Shown here: piece by piece, positions 8,285 through 16,934 of the stretch
Numbering within the stretch: position 1 is the stretch's first letter
How the letters are laid out: the number at the start of each line of letters is the position of its first letter
Source: Streptomyces lydicus
Lineage (GTDB): Bacteria > Actinomycetota > Actinomycetes > Streptomycetales > Streptomycetaceae
Assembly (NCBI RefSeq): GCF_001729485.1
Contig: NZ_CP017157.1
Coordinates: 558,001 to 622,000, forward strand
DNA length: 64,000 bases
Direction of reading: 5' to 3'
Made by a program: the position numbers and the translations under genes
Notes under the pieces: generated by a model
Seen by the model: the letters and a program-made list of their open reading frames with translations, nothing else
The model's database searches: none
Told to the model about the DNA's origin: nothing

Positions 8285-9211
8285 TCAGAGCACGGCCACC
8301 GGCGCGACCGGTGTGCCGGAGCCGCCGACGAACGGCTCCGCCATCGCGGACAGGAAGAAGCTGTAGCGGCCCTCCTCCGCGCAGGCCGCCGCCAGCCCCT
8401 CCAGATTCCAGTTCTGGCCCTGGAGCATGCCCATCTCCACGAGGTGGAGCGCGTGCACCGGCATCCACAGGCCCTCGACCTCCGGCGGGAAGATCTCGAA
8501 GGTCAGGGTGTCGTTGGCGACCGCCGCCACGTCGCGGGCGTGGAACCACTCCGGGGTGCGCAGCGACAGCCCGGGGGAGGGGAACGCGTACGCCTGCCGG
8601 TCACCGGCGAGGTAGTGCCGCAGCTGCCCGGTCCGTACGAGGACGATGTCGCCGGACCGCACCGTCGTCCCGGCCAGCTCCTCGGCGGCGTCCAGGTCCT
8701 CCGGCGTGACGGCGTGCCCGCCGGGCAGCAGGTCGGTGCCGTGCGCGCGGGCCACGTCCAGCAGGACGCCGCGCGAGGTGATCGGGGTGGCCTTCTCGAT
8801 GCCGAGGACGGTGGCGCCGGCGTGCGCGGTGATCGTGTCGGCCGGGCGGTCGTTGTAGAGCCGCCCGGAGTGCGAGACATGGGCGAGGCCGTCCCAGTGG
8901 GTGGCCGCCTGCAGGCCCATGGTGACCGCGTCGTCCGAGGTCGCGACCGTGCCGGGGCCGAAGATCTCCTGGTTGACGGCGGTCATGGTGTGCAGCGGAT
9001 TGACCCGGCCGGGGATCATCCCGGTCTGCACGCCGTCCTGCCGCAGGGGGAGGGCGAGGGGGACGCGGCGGCCGCTGCGGACGGTCGCGGCCGCCGCGCG
9101 CACCACCTCGTCGGTGATCAGGTTGAGGGTGCCGATCTCGTCGTCCGCCCCCCAGCGCCCCCAGTTGTTCACGCGTGCGGCGATGTCGTGGAACTCCTGC
9201 GGCAGGGGCAT
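8285..9211 (-). CDS. Cyclase-family (kynurenine formamidase-like) hydrolase
   Basis: A 308-residue member of the cyclase/amidohydrolase family PF04199, which also contains kynurenine formamidase and isatin hydrolase. These are metal-dependent hydrolases. The signature appears as ATHWDGLAHVSHSGRLYN (about residues 112-129), providing the metal-binding His/Asp/His; the usual HxGTHxD is altered to ATHWD. ATG 9211 is chosen because GAGGAGG lies 5-6 bases upstream, so the 21 extra in-frame residues upstream are dropped. It is divergent from the SDR operon and shares site 3 (67 bp upstream). In a steroid/alicyclic pathway it could open a lactone or a ring 1,3-diketone, but this is inference. Confidence 0.8.
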   Translation of the reverse strand: MPLPQEFHDIAARVNNWGRWGADDEIGTLNLITDEVVRAAAATVRSGRRVPLALPLRQDGVQTGMIPGRVNPLHTMTAVNQEIFGPGTVATSDDAVTMGLQAATHWDGLAHVSHSGRLYNDRPADTITAHAGATVLGIEKATPITSRGVLLDVARAHGTDLLPGGHAVTPEDLDAAEELAGTTVRSGDIVLVRTGQLRHYLAGDRQAYAFPSPGLSLRTPEWFHARDVAAVANDTLTFEIFPPEVEGLWMPVHALHLVEMGMLQGQNWNLEGLAAACAEEGRYSFFLSAMAEPFVGGSGTPVAPVAVL

Positions 9212-9278
9212 GACGGCCTCCTCGGGGCGGGTCGGTCCGGTTCGGGCTCTTGTGTTCGCGCGGTGTCTGCTCAAAAAT

Positions 9279-9293
9279 CTAACGGTCCGTCAG
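9279..9293. promoter_or_regulatory. CTGACG-N3-CGTCAG operator, site 3 (one mismatch)
   Basis: CTAACGGTCCGTCAG, one base off in the left arm, in the 104-bp divergent region between the cyclase-family gene (minus) and the SDR gene (plus, ATG 22 bp downstream). It could control both directions. Confidence 0.75.
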
Positions 9294-9315
9294 AAACTGG
9301 TGGAAGGGGCGCGGC

Positions 9316-10206
9316 ATGGGGAACTTCCTGGCCGGCAAGGTGGTCGCCGTCACGGGGGCCGGGCGCGGCATCGGGCGGGCGGTGGCGCTGGCCTGCGCCC
9401 GCGACGGGGCGAAGGTCGTGGTCAACGACTACGGAGTCGCCCTCGACGGCGCCGAACCGAGCAGCGGGATCGCCGACGCGGTGGTGAAGGAGATCGAGGC
9501 GGCGGGCGGGGTCGCCACCGCGGTCGCCGACGACGTCTCCACGATGGCCGGCGGGCAGCGGATCGTGGACACCGCGCTGGCGCAGTACGGGCGGATCGAC
9601 GGCGTGGTGTGTGTGGCCGGGATCCTGCGCGAGCGGATGCTCTTCAACATGTCCGAGGAGGAGTGGGACCCGGTGGTCGCCACCCACCTCAAGGGCACCT
9701 TCACGGTGTTCCGGGCCGCGGCCTCGGTCATGCGGCGCCAGGGCTCCGGGACGCTGGTGGGCTTCACCAGCGGCAACCACCAGGGGTCGGTGTCGCAGGC
9801 CAACTACGCGTCCGCGAAGGGCGGGATCATCTCGCTGGTGCGCAGCGCCGCGCTGGGCCTGCACAAGTACGGGGTGACCGCCAACGCGGTGGCGCCCGTC
9901 GCCCGGACCCGGATGTCGGCGAAGGTGCCGATGGAACTCAAGGAGATCGGCGAGCCGGAGGACGTGGCGGCGTTCGTGGTCTACCTGCTCAGCGAGCGGG
10001 CCCGCGACGTCACCGGGCAGGTCTACACGGTGGCCGGACCGAAGATCGCGGTGTGGGCCCAGCCGACGGAGCTGCGCTCCGTGTACGCCGGCGAGGGCGG
10101 GTGGACCCCGGAGCGGGTGGCCGAGGTGGTGCCGGGCTCCGTGGGCGTCGACCCGATGCCGATGCTGGCGCAGCTGGCGGCGATGGCGGAGGCGGCGAAG
10201 CGCTAG
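9316..10206 (+). CDS. Short-chain dehydrogenase, 17beta-HSD4/Hsd4A-like
   Basis: A 296-residue NAD(P)-dependent SDR. Cofactor motif TGAGRGIG is at about residues 13-20. VCVAGI stands for NNAG. The catalytic set is Ser in SGNHQGS and Tyr-x3-Lys in NYASAKGG (about 163-167). The protein is about 40 residues longer than a minimal SDR, with a C-terminal tail (WTPERVAEVVPG) typical of peroxisomal multifunctional-type hydroxyacyl-CoA dehydrogenases such as actinobacterial Hsd4A/ChsB1, which oxidise the 3-hydroxyacyl-CoA of a sterol side chain. That role is inferred. It heads a four-gene plus-strand run (SDR, FadE, ADH, MFS) under site 3. Start ATG has GGAAGGGG upstream. Confidence 0.82.
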   Translation: MGNFLAGKVVAVTGAGRGIGRAVALACARDGAKVVVNDYGVALDGAEPSSGIADAVVKEIEAAGGVATAVADDVSTMAGGQRIVDTALAQYGRIDGVVCVAGILRERMLFNMSEEEWDPVVATHLKGTFTVFRAAASVMRRQGSGTLVGFTSGNHQGSVSQANYASAKGGIISLVRSAALGLHKYGVTANAVAPVARTRMSAKVPMELKEIGEPEDVAAFVVYLLSERARDVTGQVYTVAGPKIAVWAQPTELRSVYAGEGGWTPERVAEVVPGSVGVDPMPMLAQLAAMAEAAKR

Positions 10207-10233
10207 GGCCTTCGTGCGGGCCGGGAGGGCGTT

Positions 10234-11430
10234 GTGGACTTTGCGTTCGGCAGTGCGGACGAGGAATTCCGGGCGGCGGCCCGGGAGTGGCTGGCGGGGC
10301 ATCTCGTGGGCCCCTACGCGGAGTTGGCGGGTCGGGGCGGCCCGGGAAGTGAGCACGAGGGGGCCGCGGCGCGCCGGGCGTGGGAGCGGGAGCTCGGGGC
10401 CGGTGGCTGGATCGGGCTCGGGTGGGACCGCGCGCACGGCGCGTACGGCAACCGTGCGGCGAGCCTGACGCAGCAGGTGGTGTGGGCCGAGGAGTACGCC
10501 CGGGCCAGGGCGCCCGGACGGGTCGGGCACATCGGGGAGAACCTGCTGGCGCCGACGCTGCTCGCGTACGGCGACGAGGCGCAGCGGCGGCGGTTCCTGC
10601 CGGCCGTCGCGCGGGGCGAGGAGCTGTGGTGCCAGGGCTACAGCGAGCCGGACGCGGGATCGGACCTGGCGGGGCTGCGGACGGTGGCGGTCCGGGACGG
10701 GGCCGGCTACCGGATCAGCGGGCAGAAGATCTGGACCTCGCTGGCCGGGGAGGCCGACTGGTGCTTCGTGCTCGCGCGGACGGACCCGGACGAGCGGCGG
10801 CACCGCGGGCTGTCGTTCCTGCTGGTGCCGATGGACCAGCCGGGACGGATCGAGGTACGGCCGATCCGGCAGATGTCGGGGACGGCCGAGTTCAACGAGG
10901 TGTTCTTCGACGGGGCGGTGGCGCGGGCCGGGCACGTGGTGGGCGGGGAGGGGGCCGGCTGGCGGGTGGCGATGGGGCTGCTGGCGCTGGAGCGGGGGGT
11001 CTCGACGCTGGTCCAGCAGATCGGGTTCGCGGCCGAGCTGGCCGAGGTGGTCGCCGCGGCGGTGCGCGGTGGCGCGCTCGGCGACCCGGTGCTGCGCGAC
11101 CGACTCGTCAGGCAGTGGGCCGAGTTGCGGGTCATGCGGTGGAACGCCCTGCGGACCCTGGGCGCGGCCGGGGACGCGGGCGCGCCGAGCGTGGCGAAGC
11201 TGCTGTGGGGCGGCTGGCACCAGCGGCTCGGGGAACTGGCGGTGCGGGTGCGGGGCGCCGAGGCCGCGCTCGGGCCCCTCGACTGGACCGCCGGGGCGCC
11301 GTACGAACTGGACGCGGCGCAGCGGCTGTTCCTGTTCAGCCGGGCCGACACGCTGTACGGCGGCTCGGACGAGATCCAGCGCACCATCATCGCCGAGCGT
11401 GTGCTCGGCCTGCCCAGAGTGGAGCGGTGA
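10234..11430 (+). CDS. Acyl-CoA dehydrogenase (FadE-like)
   Basis: A 398-residue flavoprotein that would introduce an alpha,beta double bond into an acyl-CoA. Conserved blocks are WCQGYSEPDAGSDLAGL (about 131-147), QKIWTSLAGEADW, the middle-domain RQMSGTAEFNEVFFDG, and C-terminal YGGSDEIQRTIIAERVLGLPR (about 375-395). The residue before the GS-DEIQ motif is Gly, as in the actinobacterial sterol side-chain FadE group, rather than the Glu of medium-chain enzymes; a base elsewhere or in a partner would be needed. GTG start with GGGAGGG upstream. Its stop overlaps the next start (TGATG), so the alcohol dehydrogenase is translationally coupled. Operon with the SDR at 9316. Confidence 0.88.
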   Translation: MDFAFGSADEEFRAAAREWLAGHLVGPYAELAGRGGPGSEHEGAAARRAWERELGAGGWIGLGWDRAHGAYGNRAASLTQQVVWAEEYARARAPGRVGHIGENLLAPTLLAYGDEAQRRRFLPAVARGEELWCQGYSEPDAGSDLAGLRTVAVRDGAGYRISGQKIWTSLAGEADWCFVLARTDPDERRHRGLSFLLVPMDQPGRIEVRPIRQMSGTAEFNEVFFDGAVARAGHVVGGEGAGWRVAMGLLALERGVSTLVQQIGFAAELAEVVAAAVRGGALGDPVLRDRLVRQWAELRVMRWNALRTLGAAGDAGAPSVAKLLWGGWHQRLGELAVRVRGAEAALGPLDWTAGAPYELDAAQRLFLFSRADTLYGGSDEIQRTIIAERVLGLPRVER

Positions 11431-12497
11431 TGAAAGGCGTCATGTTCGACGGTGAGCGGCCCCGGGTCGTGGACGACCTGGAGGTGCGGGAGCCGGGGCC
11501 GGGCGAGGTGCTGGTCGGCATCCGGGCGGCCGGACTGTGCCACAGCGATCTGTCGGTGGTCGACGGGACGATTCCGTTCCCGGTGCCGGTGGTGCTGGGA
11601 CACGAGGGGGCGGGGGTGGTCGAAGCCGTGGGCGCCGGCGTCGGGCACGTGGTGCCCGGCGATCACGTCGCGCTGTCGACGCTGGCCAACTGCGGGGCGT
11701 GCGCGGAGTGCGACCGGGGGCGGCCGACGATGTGCCGCACGGCGATCGGGATGCCGGGGAAGCCGTTCCGGCGGGGCGCGGCCGAGCTGTTCAACTTCGC
11801 CTCGAACTCGGCGTTCGCGGAGCGTACGGTCGTCAAGGCGGTGCAGGCGGTGAAGATCGGCAAGGACATCCCGCTGACCTCGGCCGCGCTGATCGGGTGT
11901 GCGGTGCTCACCGGGGTGGGGGCGGTACTGAACCGCGCGCGGGTGGACCGCGGTGAGTCGGTCGTGGTCATCGGGGCCGGTGGCATCGGGCTCAATGTGC
12001 TCCAGGGCGCGCGGATCGCCGGGGCGTCGACGATCGTGGCGGTGGACGCCAACCCGGCGAAGGAGGCGATGGCCCGGCAGTTCGGGGCGACGCACTTCGT
12101 GGACGCGTCGGCGGTGGCGGACGGCGTCAAGGCGGTGAAGGAGATCCTGCCCACCGGTGCCGACCACGCCTTCGAGTGCGTGGGCAGCACCCGGCTGATC
12201 CGGCAGGCGGTCGATCTGCTGGACCGGCACGGCCAGGCGGTGCTGCTCGGGGTGCCGCCGGCCGGTGCGGAGGCGTCGTTCCCGGTGTCGTCGATGTATC
12301 TGGACAAGTCGATCCTGGGGTGCCGGTACGGCTCGTCGCGGCCGCAGCGGGACATCGCGCTGTACGCCCGGCTGTACCGCGAGGGGCGGCTGCTGCTGGA
12401 CGAACTGGTGACCCGGACGTACCCGGTGGAGGACTTCGCCGAGGCGGCGGACGACGCGCACCACGGGCGGGTGGCGCGGGCGGTGCTGACGTTCTAG
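11430..12497 (+). CDS. Zinc-dependent alcohol dehydrogenase (MDR, class III-like)
   Basis: A 355-residue medium-chain dehydrogenase. The catalytic zinc site is shown by GLCHSDL (Cys about 37) and GHEGAGVVEAVG (His about 58). The structural zinc lobe is NCGACAECDRGRPTMC (about 87-102, four Cys). The NAD-binding fold is IGAGGIGLNVLQGARIAG (about 178-195), followed by VAVDANPAKEAMA, where Asp favours NAD over NADP. It probably oxidises a primary alcohol or an S-adduct to the aldehyde. Start ATG overlaps the upstream stop by one base, so it must be coupled to the acyl-CoA dehydrogenase. In the inferred pathway it could act on a side-chain alcohol; the substrate is unknown. Confidence 0.88.
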   Translation: MKGVMFDGERPRVVDDLEVREPGPGEVLVGIRAAGLCHSDLSVVDGTIPFPVPVVLGHEGAGVVEAVGAGVGHVVPGDHVALSTLANCGACAECDRGRPTMCRTAIGMPGKPFRRGAAELFNFASNSAFAERTVVKAVQAVKIGKDIPLTSAALIGCAVLTGVGAVLNRARVDRGESVVVIGAGGIGLNVLQGARIAGASTIVAVDANPAKEAMARQFGATHFVDASAVADGVKAVKEILPTGADHAFECVGSTRLIRQAVDLLDRHGQAVLLGVPPAGAEASFPVSSMYLDKSILGCRYGSSRPQRDIALYARLYREGRLLLDELVTRTYPVEDFAEAADDAHHGRVARAVLTF

Positions 12498-12569
12498 TGG
12501 CCCGATCCTGAGGAACCCTGGCCTTCCGGCCACTCGTGGTGGGTGGGGGCGCCGGGCGAAGGTGGCCTG

Positions 12570-13895
12570 GTGACCCTCACCCCCTCCGAACTGCCGTCCC
12601 GCGCACAGGTACCGGACCCGGCGGCCCCGCCCCGTCGCCGGCGGCCGCACCGCGCCTGGTCCGTCGCCGCCGTCACCTTCCTCACCCTCATCGGCGCGGC
12701 CGGCTTCGCCTCCCTGCCCGGTCTGCTGATCGAGCCGCTGCACGCCGAGTTCCACTGGTCGCGCGGCACGATCGGCTTCGCGGTCTCGGTGAACCTGGCG
12801 CTGTACGGCCTGACGGCGCCGTTCGCCGCGGCCCTGATGGACCGGTTCGGCATCCGGCGGGTGGTCGCGGTCGCGCTGACGGTGATCGCGGCCGGCGCCG
12901 GCCTGACCTGCTTCATGACGTCGAGCCGGCAACTCGTCCTGTACTGGGGCGTGCTGGTGGGGCTGGGCAGCGGTTCGATGGCGCTGGCCTTCGCCGCGAC
13001 GGTCACCGGCCGGTGGTTCGCCGCGCGGCGCGGGCTGGTCACCGGCATCCTCACCGCGGCCGGCGCCTCCGGCCAGTTGATCTTCCTGCCGGCCCTGTCC
13101 GTGGTCGTCGAGCGGTACGGCTGGCGGCCGGCCGCGGTGACCGTCGCGCTGGCCGCGCTCGCCGTCGTGCCCCTGGTGTGGCTGCTGCTGCGCGACCACC
13201 CGGCGGACGTGGGCCTCGCGCCGTACGGGGCGGCGGAGTTCGTCCCCAAACCGCCGCCGCAGCGCGGGGCCGCCCGGCGCGCGGTGCGGGCGCTCGTCTC
13301 GGCGGCCGGCACGGGCCCCTTCTGGCTGCTGGCGGGCACCTTCGCGATCTGCGGTGCGACGACGAACGGCCTGGTCAAGACGCACTTCGTGCCGGCGGCG
13401 CACGACCACGGCATGCCGATGACGGCGGCCGCGTCCCTGCTCGCGGTGATCGGTGTCTTCGACATCGCCGGAACCGTCGCCTCCGGCTGGTTCACCGACC
13501 GCTTCAGCGCCCGTCGGCTGCTCGCCGTCTACTACGGGCTGCGCGGCCTGTCCCTGATGTTCCTGCCGCTGCTGCTGGCCGACACCGTCCACCCGCCGAT
13601 GGTCTTCTTCATCGTCTTCTACGGACTGGACTGGGTGGCGACCGTACCGCCGACCCTCGCCCTGTGCCGCGAGCACTACGGCGAGGACGGCGCGATCGTC
13701 TTCGGCTGGGTGCTGGCCGCGCACCAGGTGGGCGCCGCGCTGATCGCCTTCCTGGGGGGCCTGGCGCGCGACGCGTTCGGCTCGTACAACCCGGTCTGGT
13801 ACGCCGCGGGGGCACTGTGCGCCCTGGCGGCGCTGATGGCGCTGGTCATCCGCGAGCGGCGGGGCGGGGTGCGGGCGGTGGCGCTCACGGGCTGA
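12570..13895 (+). CDS. MFS transporter
   Basis: About 441 residues with roughly twelve hydrophobic segments. The loop 2-3 motif reads LMDRFGIRRVV (about 82-92), and the cytoplasmic link after helix 6 carries LRDHPADVGLAPYG, typical of the monocarboxylate/oxalate-formate branch of the major facilitator superfamily. GTG 12570 has AAGGTGG just upstream; an in-frame GTG at 12543 would add nine residues. It follows the alcohol dehydrogenase by 72 bp on the same strand and ends overlapping the convergent flavin reductase by 11 bp. Placement in the catabolic operon suggests uptake of the acid substrate, which is inference. Confidence 0.85.
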   Translation: MTLTPSELPSRAQVPDPAAPPRRRRPHRAWSVAAVTFLTLIGAAGFASLPGLLIEPLHAEFHWSRGTIGFAVSVNLALYGLTAPFAAALMDRFGIRRVVAVALTVIAAGAGLTCFMTSSRQLVLYWGVLVGLGSGSMALAFAATVTGRWFAARRGLVTGILTAAGASGQLIFLPALSVVVERYGWRPAAVTVALAALAVVPLVWLLLRDHPADVGLAPYGAAEFVPKPPPQRGAARRAVRALVSAAGTGPFWLLAGTFAICGATTNGLVKTHFVPAAHDHGMPMTAAASLLAVIGVFDIAGTVASGWFTDRFSARRLLAVYYGLRGLSLMFLPLLLADTVHPPMVFFIVFYGLDWVATVPPTLALCREHYGEDGAIVFGWVLAAHQVGAALIAFLGGLARDAFGSYNPVWYAAGALCALAALMALVIRERRGGVRAVALTG

Positions 13896-14514
13896 ACCGC
13901 CCGAACGCGCCCCGGTGGAAGAGCAGCGGGCCGGCCGCGGCGGCGCCCGGATCCGTGCCGAGGGCGTCGACCCGGCCGACCACGATCAGGTGGTCGCCGC
14001 CGGTGTGCACGGCCTGGATCGTGCAGTCGATCCAGGCCGGGACGTCCGCCAGGCGCGGCGAGCCGGTCGCCGGGGCCGGGGCGTGGCGGACGCCGGCGAA
14101 CTTGTCGGCGCCGCTGACCGCGAACGCACGGCACAGCGCGCCGTGGCCCGCGCCGAGGACGTTGACGCAGAAGACGCCGGCGCGGGCGATCCGCGGCCAG
14201 GTCGTCGACGTGCGCGTCACCATGAACGCCACCAGCGGCGGGTCGAGGGACAGCGAGGTGAAGGACTGGCAGGCGAAGCCGGCCGGGCCGGGCTCCCCGG
14301 GGGCCGTGACGATCGTGACGCCGCTGGCGAAGTGCCCGAGGACGGAGCGGAATTCGGCCGCGTCCAGCGGGGCGCGCTCGTCCTCGCGCACGGCGCGCAG
14401 GGCGGGGCGCGGGCGGGGCGCGGCGGGGGCGGCCGGTGCCGCGGCCGAGGTCGGCGCGCCGACGGAGCGCAGGTACCGCACGGCCGTGGCCGCCATTCCA
14501 GCGTGTCCCATCAT
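13885..14514 (-). CDS. Flavin reductase-family protein (HsaB-like)
   Basis: A 209-residue protein with a low-complexity Ala/Pro-rich N-terminus of about 40 residues, then the split-barrel flavin reductase domain: VLGHFASGVTIVTAPG, FACQSFTSLSLDPPLVAF and FCVNVLGAGHGALCRAFA. Such proteins supply reduced FMN/FAD to a partner monooxygenase; HsaB does so in steroid ring cleavage. No HsaA-type monooxygenase gene is adjacent, so the partner must lie elsewhere, or one of the LLM oxidoreductases in this window could use the flavin. ATG 14514 is followed by a second ATG. Site 4 lies only 13 bp upstream, so the transcript leader must be very short. The 3' end overlaps the MFS gene tail to tail. Confidence 0.82.
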   Translation of the reverse strand: MMGHAGMAATAVRYLRSVGAPTSAAAPAAPAAPRPRPALRAVREDERAPLDAAEFRSVLGHFASGVTIVTAPGEPGPAGFACQSFTSLSLDPPLVAFMVTRTSTTWPRIARAGVFCVNVLGAGHGALCRAFAVSGADKFAGVRHAPAPATGSPRLADVPAWIDCTIQAVHTGGDHLIVVGRVDALGTDPGAAAAGPLLFHRGAFGRFSP

Positions 14515-14527
14515 GTTCTCATTGAAT

Positions 14528-14542
14528 CTGATGGAGCGTCAG
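14528..14542. promoter_or_regulatory. CTGACG-N3-CGTCAG operator, site 4 (one mismatch)
   Basis: CTGATGGAGCGTCAG, one base off, 13 bp before the flavin reductase start on the minus strand. The CAGATT that follows the operator on that strand could be the -10 element. Confidence 0.75.
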
Positions 14543-14717
14543 ATGTGAAGGCGGTGGAGGTGGCGGCCACCCGGACGCGTGGTTTGCCCGCCGACCGCCG
14601 GGATTCCGGTCGGTCCCCGGGAGAAATTGAGAGGGCGGATTCCCGCTTGCGTGTCGTCCGCAGGGGTAGCGGTCGCCTCGGCCGCGTCCGTAGCCGAGCA
14701 AGGGGGAGTTCCGGTAC

Positions 14718-15284
14718 ATGGCCGATGTGACACCGCCCTCAGCGTCGTCCGCCGCGTCACCCACCTTCGACGAGGTCTTCTGCGGGCTGCTGCCCCGGCT
14801 CTACCGAAGAGCGGTGATGCTGGCCGGTTCGCGGCAGTCGGCGGAGGACGTGGTGCACGAGGCGTACCTCAGACTCGCCGCCCGCCCGCAGCGCTTCCTC
14901 GCCCACCCGGAGCCGTACGCCTACGCCTTCACCGCGGTGCTCAACGCCGCCCGCGACGCCTGGCGCAAGGAGCGGCGGCAGGTCCTGGTGGACCCGATGG
15001 ACGGGCTGGCGGAGGGCGGTGAGCCGGGGGCGGCGGGGCCCGGCGGCTGGGACGGCGGGGTGGAGCGGCGGCACGCCGAGATCGAAGTGGTGCGTCTGCT
15101 GGGGCGGTTGTCGCACCGGCAGGCCGGCATCGTCATCCTCGTCGACCTGGACGGCTACACCATCGACCAGGCCGCGAAGATCATGAAGGTGCACCGCGGC
15201 ACCGCCGCCCGGCACCGGGCCCGTGCGCTGGACAGGCTGCGCGCCCACCTCGTTGAATCGGAACACGGGCAGGCCGGGAGGTGA
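14718..15284 (+). CDS. ECF RNA polymerase sigma factor (SigE-like group)
   Basis: A 188-residue sigma-70 family protein with only regions 2 and 4. Region 2 is FDEVFCGLLPRLYRRAVMLAGSRQSAEDVVHEAYLRLA (about residues 17-54), where the tail after EDVV contacts -10 DNA. Region 4 is LGRLSHRQAGIVILVDLDGYTIDQAAKIMKVHRGTAARHRARALDRL (about 128-174). An acidic/Gly-rich linker joins them. The next gene overlaps by GTGA and encodes a single-pass membrane protein that is probably its partner. No catabolic operator is upstream. GGGGGAG before the ATG supports the start. Its stimulus cannot be read from sequence. Confidence 0.88.
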   Translation: MADVTPPSASSAASPTFDEVFCGLLPRLYRRAVMLAGSRQSAEDVVHEAYLRLAARPQRFLAHPEPYAYAFTAVLNAARDAWRKERRQVLVDPMDGLAEGGEPGAAGPGGWDGGVERRHAEIEVVRLLGRLSHRQAGIVILVDLDGYTIDQAAKIMKVHRGTAARHRARALDRLRAHLVESEHGQAGR

Positions 15285-15940
15285 GCGGCGCGGTGGGCGT
15301 GGGAGCACGGTACGACGGCGACGCGGGCGGTGCGGGTGGCGGCGGTCCGGTCCCGGGCGGCGGCCCGGGCGGCTCCGGGGACGACGCCGAGGCGCTGCTG
15401 CGCGCCCGACTGCGGCGCGCGGACGAACAGATCGAGGCCCCGCCGGGCCTGTGGGACCGGATCCGGGAGAGCGACGGCGCACCGGAGCCCGCGGTCGCGC
15501 GGCCCCGTCGACGGCCGTACGCCCTGGTCCTGGGGGTCGCGGCGGCGGTGGCGGCGGTGGCCCTGGGCGTGTGGTGGCTGGTGCGGCCCGGGCCCGTCCA
15601 CGTGCGGCCGGCGGGGCCGCCACCGACCGTGCGCCTCACGGTGCACAACAGCGAATCGGCCTGCCGCGGCCGCCGGTTGCTGGAGTGCGCCCTGCGGCTG
15701 GCCAAGGACCCGCACGCCCCGTACGCCGCGCGCGGCAACTCCGCCGGCCGGGTCTGGCACGGCGACGTGCTGACCGCGCGCTGCGTGGTCACCGACGGCC
15801 GGCTGGTCCGCGACGAGGCGGGCCTCACCTCCACCCGCTGGTACCTGGTCACCACCGGGCAGGGGGTGGAGGGATGGCTGCCGGGGGTGCGGACGCGCAA
15901 CACCCATGAGGTGCCGGTGTGTCCAGAGGGACACAAGTAG
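15281..15940 (+). CDS. Single-pass membrane protein, putative anti-sigma partner
   Basis: A 219-residue protein whose GTG start overlaps the sigma-factor stop by GTGA. Residues 1-45 are a Gly-rich linker, 40-65 an amphipathic acidic/basic segment (LLRARLRRADEQIEAPPGLWDRI), 81-102 one transmembrane helix (YALVLGVAAAVAAVALGVWW), and about 115 residues follow outside. The outer part has three or four Cys (SACRGRRLLECALRL and later ARCVV and VPVC) that could form disulfides. The architecture fits a membrane anti-sigma factor, but no zinc-anti-sigma HxxxCxxC motif is present, so this role is inferred only from the tight coupling. I do not recognise the outer domain. Confidence 0.7.
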   Translation: MSGAVGVGARYDGDAGGAGGGGPVPGGGPGGSGDDAEALLRARLRRADEQIEAPPGLWDRIRESDGAPEPAVARPRRRPYALVLGVAAAVAAVALGVWWLVRPGPVHVRPAGPPPTVRLTVHNSESACRGRRLLECALRLAKDPHAPYAARGNSAGRVWHGDVLTARCVVTDGRLVRDEAGLTSTRWYLVTTGQGVEGWLPGVRTRNTHEVPVCPEGHK

Positions 15941-16021
15941 CCGCGGGTGGCCGGGGCCGGCGGACCGGCGGATCGGTGGGCCGGTAGGCCGGTGGGCCGG
16001 GTGGGTCGGGTGGGCCGGCGG

Positions 16022-16873
16022 TCACCGGCCGCGGTACGTCGGGTCGCGGCGCTCCACGAAGGAGGCCACCCCTTCCCGCGCGTCCGCCGTAGCCATGTTG
16101 ATCTCCTGAGCGGTGGCCTCGGCGGCGAAGGCCGTCGCCCGGTCACTCTCCAACGAGGCGTTGACCAGCTGCTTCGTCAGGGTCAGCGCACGGGTGGGGC
16201 CGGCCGCCAGCCGCTCTGCCCACTCCCGGGCGGTGGCGGTCAACGCGTCGTCCGGGACCACCCGGTTGACCAGTCCCAGCCGCTCGGCCTCCGCGGCCGG
16301 TACCGCGTCCCCGAAGAACATCAGCTCCTTGGCGCGTTGCGGGCCGATCAGCCGGGGCAGCAGATAGGCGCCGCCGCCGTCCGGGACCAGGCCGCGGCGG
16401 ACGAACACCTCGATGAAGCGCGCCGACGCGGCGGCCAGCACCAGGTCGCAGGCGAGCGCGAGATGGGCGCCGAGCCCGGCGGCGGTGCCGTTGACCGCGG
16501 CGATCACCGGCTTCTCGCAGTCCTGCACCGCCGCGACGAGCCGCTGGGCGCCGAGCCGGATCAGCCGGGCGACGTCGCCGGCGACCCGCTCGCCGGCCGG
16601 CGGCGCACCGCGCAGGTCGGCGCCGGCGCAGAAGCCCTTGCCGGTCGCGGTCAGGACGACGGCGCGTACGTCCGGGTCGGCCGAGGCGTCGGCGAGCCGG
16701 TCGATGAGGCGTTCACGCTGGTCCCCGGTGAGGGCGTTGAGCGCCTCCGGCCGGTTGAGGGTGAGCCACGAGACGCCGTTGTCAGTGCTGTGCAGTATCA
16801 AGGAATCGACGGGCGCGGCGGCGTCGCCGGGCCCGGCCGGGGGGACGGCGCCGGGGGACGGGGAGGACGTCAT
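16022..16873 (-). CDS. Enoyl-CoA hydratase/isomerase (PaaG-like)
   Basis: A 283-residue crotonase. After a Pro/Ala-rich start the fold begins at VDSLILHSTDNGVSWLTLNRPEALNAL (about 22-48). The oxyanion-hole segment is GKGFCAGADLRG (about 77-88). LGAHLALACDLVLAAASARF is followed by FVRRGLVPDGGGAYLLPRLIG (about 149-169). In the last block the hydratase Glu is replaced by Arg while Asp follows Pro (LVPDGG), the pattern of PaaG-type enoyl-CoA isomerases, so isomerisation is more likely than hydration. It lies 61 bp downstream of the NDP-forming CoA ligase on the same strand and probably shares the promoter controlled by sites 5 and 6. Confidence 0.85.
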   Translation of the reverse strand: MTSSPSPGAVPPAGPGDAAAPVDSLILHSTDNGVSWLTLNRPEALNALTGDQRERLIDRLADASADPDVRAVVLTATGKGFCAGADLRGAPPAGERVAGDVARLIRLGAQRLVAAVQDCEKPVIAAVNGTAAGLGAHLALACDLVLAAASARFIEVFVRRGLVPDGGGAYLLPRLIGPQRAKELMFFGDAVPAAEAERLGLVNRVVPDDALTATAREWAERLAAGPTRALTLTKQLVNASLESDRATAFAAEATAQEINMATADAREGVASFVERRDPTYRGR

Positions 16874-16934
16874 GGGGGAGCGGCTCCAGGGGGTGCGGGC
16901 GGGCGGCGCGCGGGCGCGCGGGGTCCGGACGCGG

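Noticed and set aside
10707..13724. A 1005-codon open frame on the minus strand
   Set aside because: It runs antisense to the FadE, ADH and MFS genes, which have clear motifs and ribosome sites. Its translation is Arg/Gly/His/Pro-rich low complexity, as expected opposite high-GC coding DNA.
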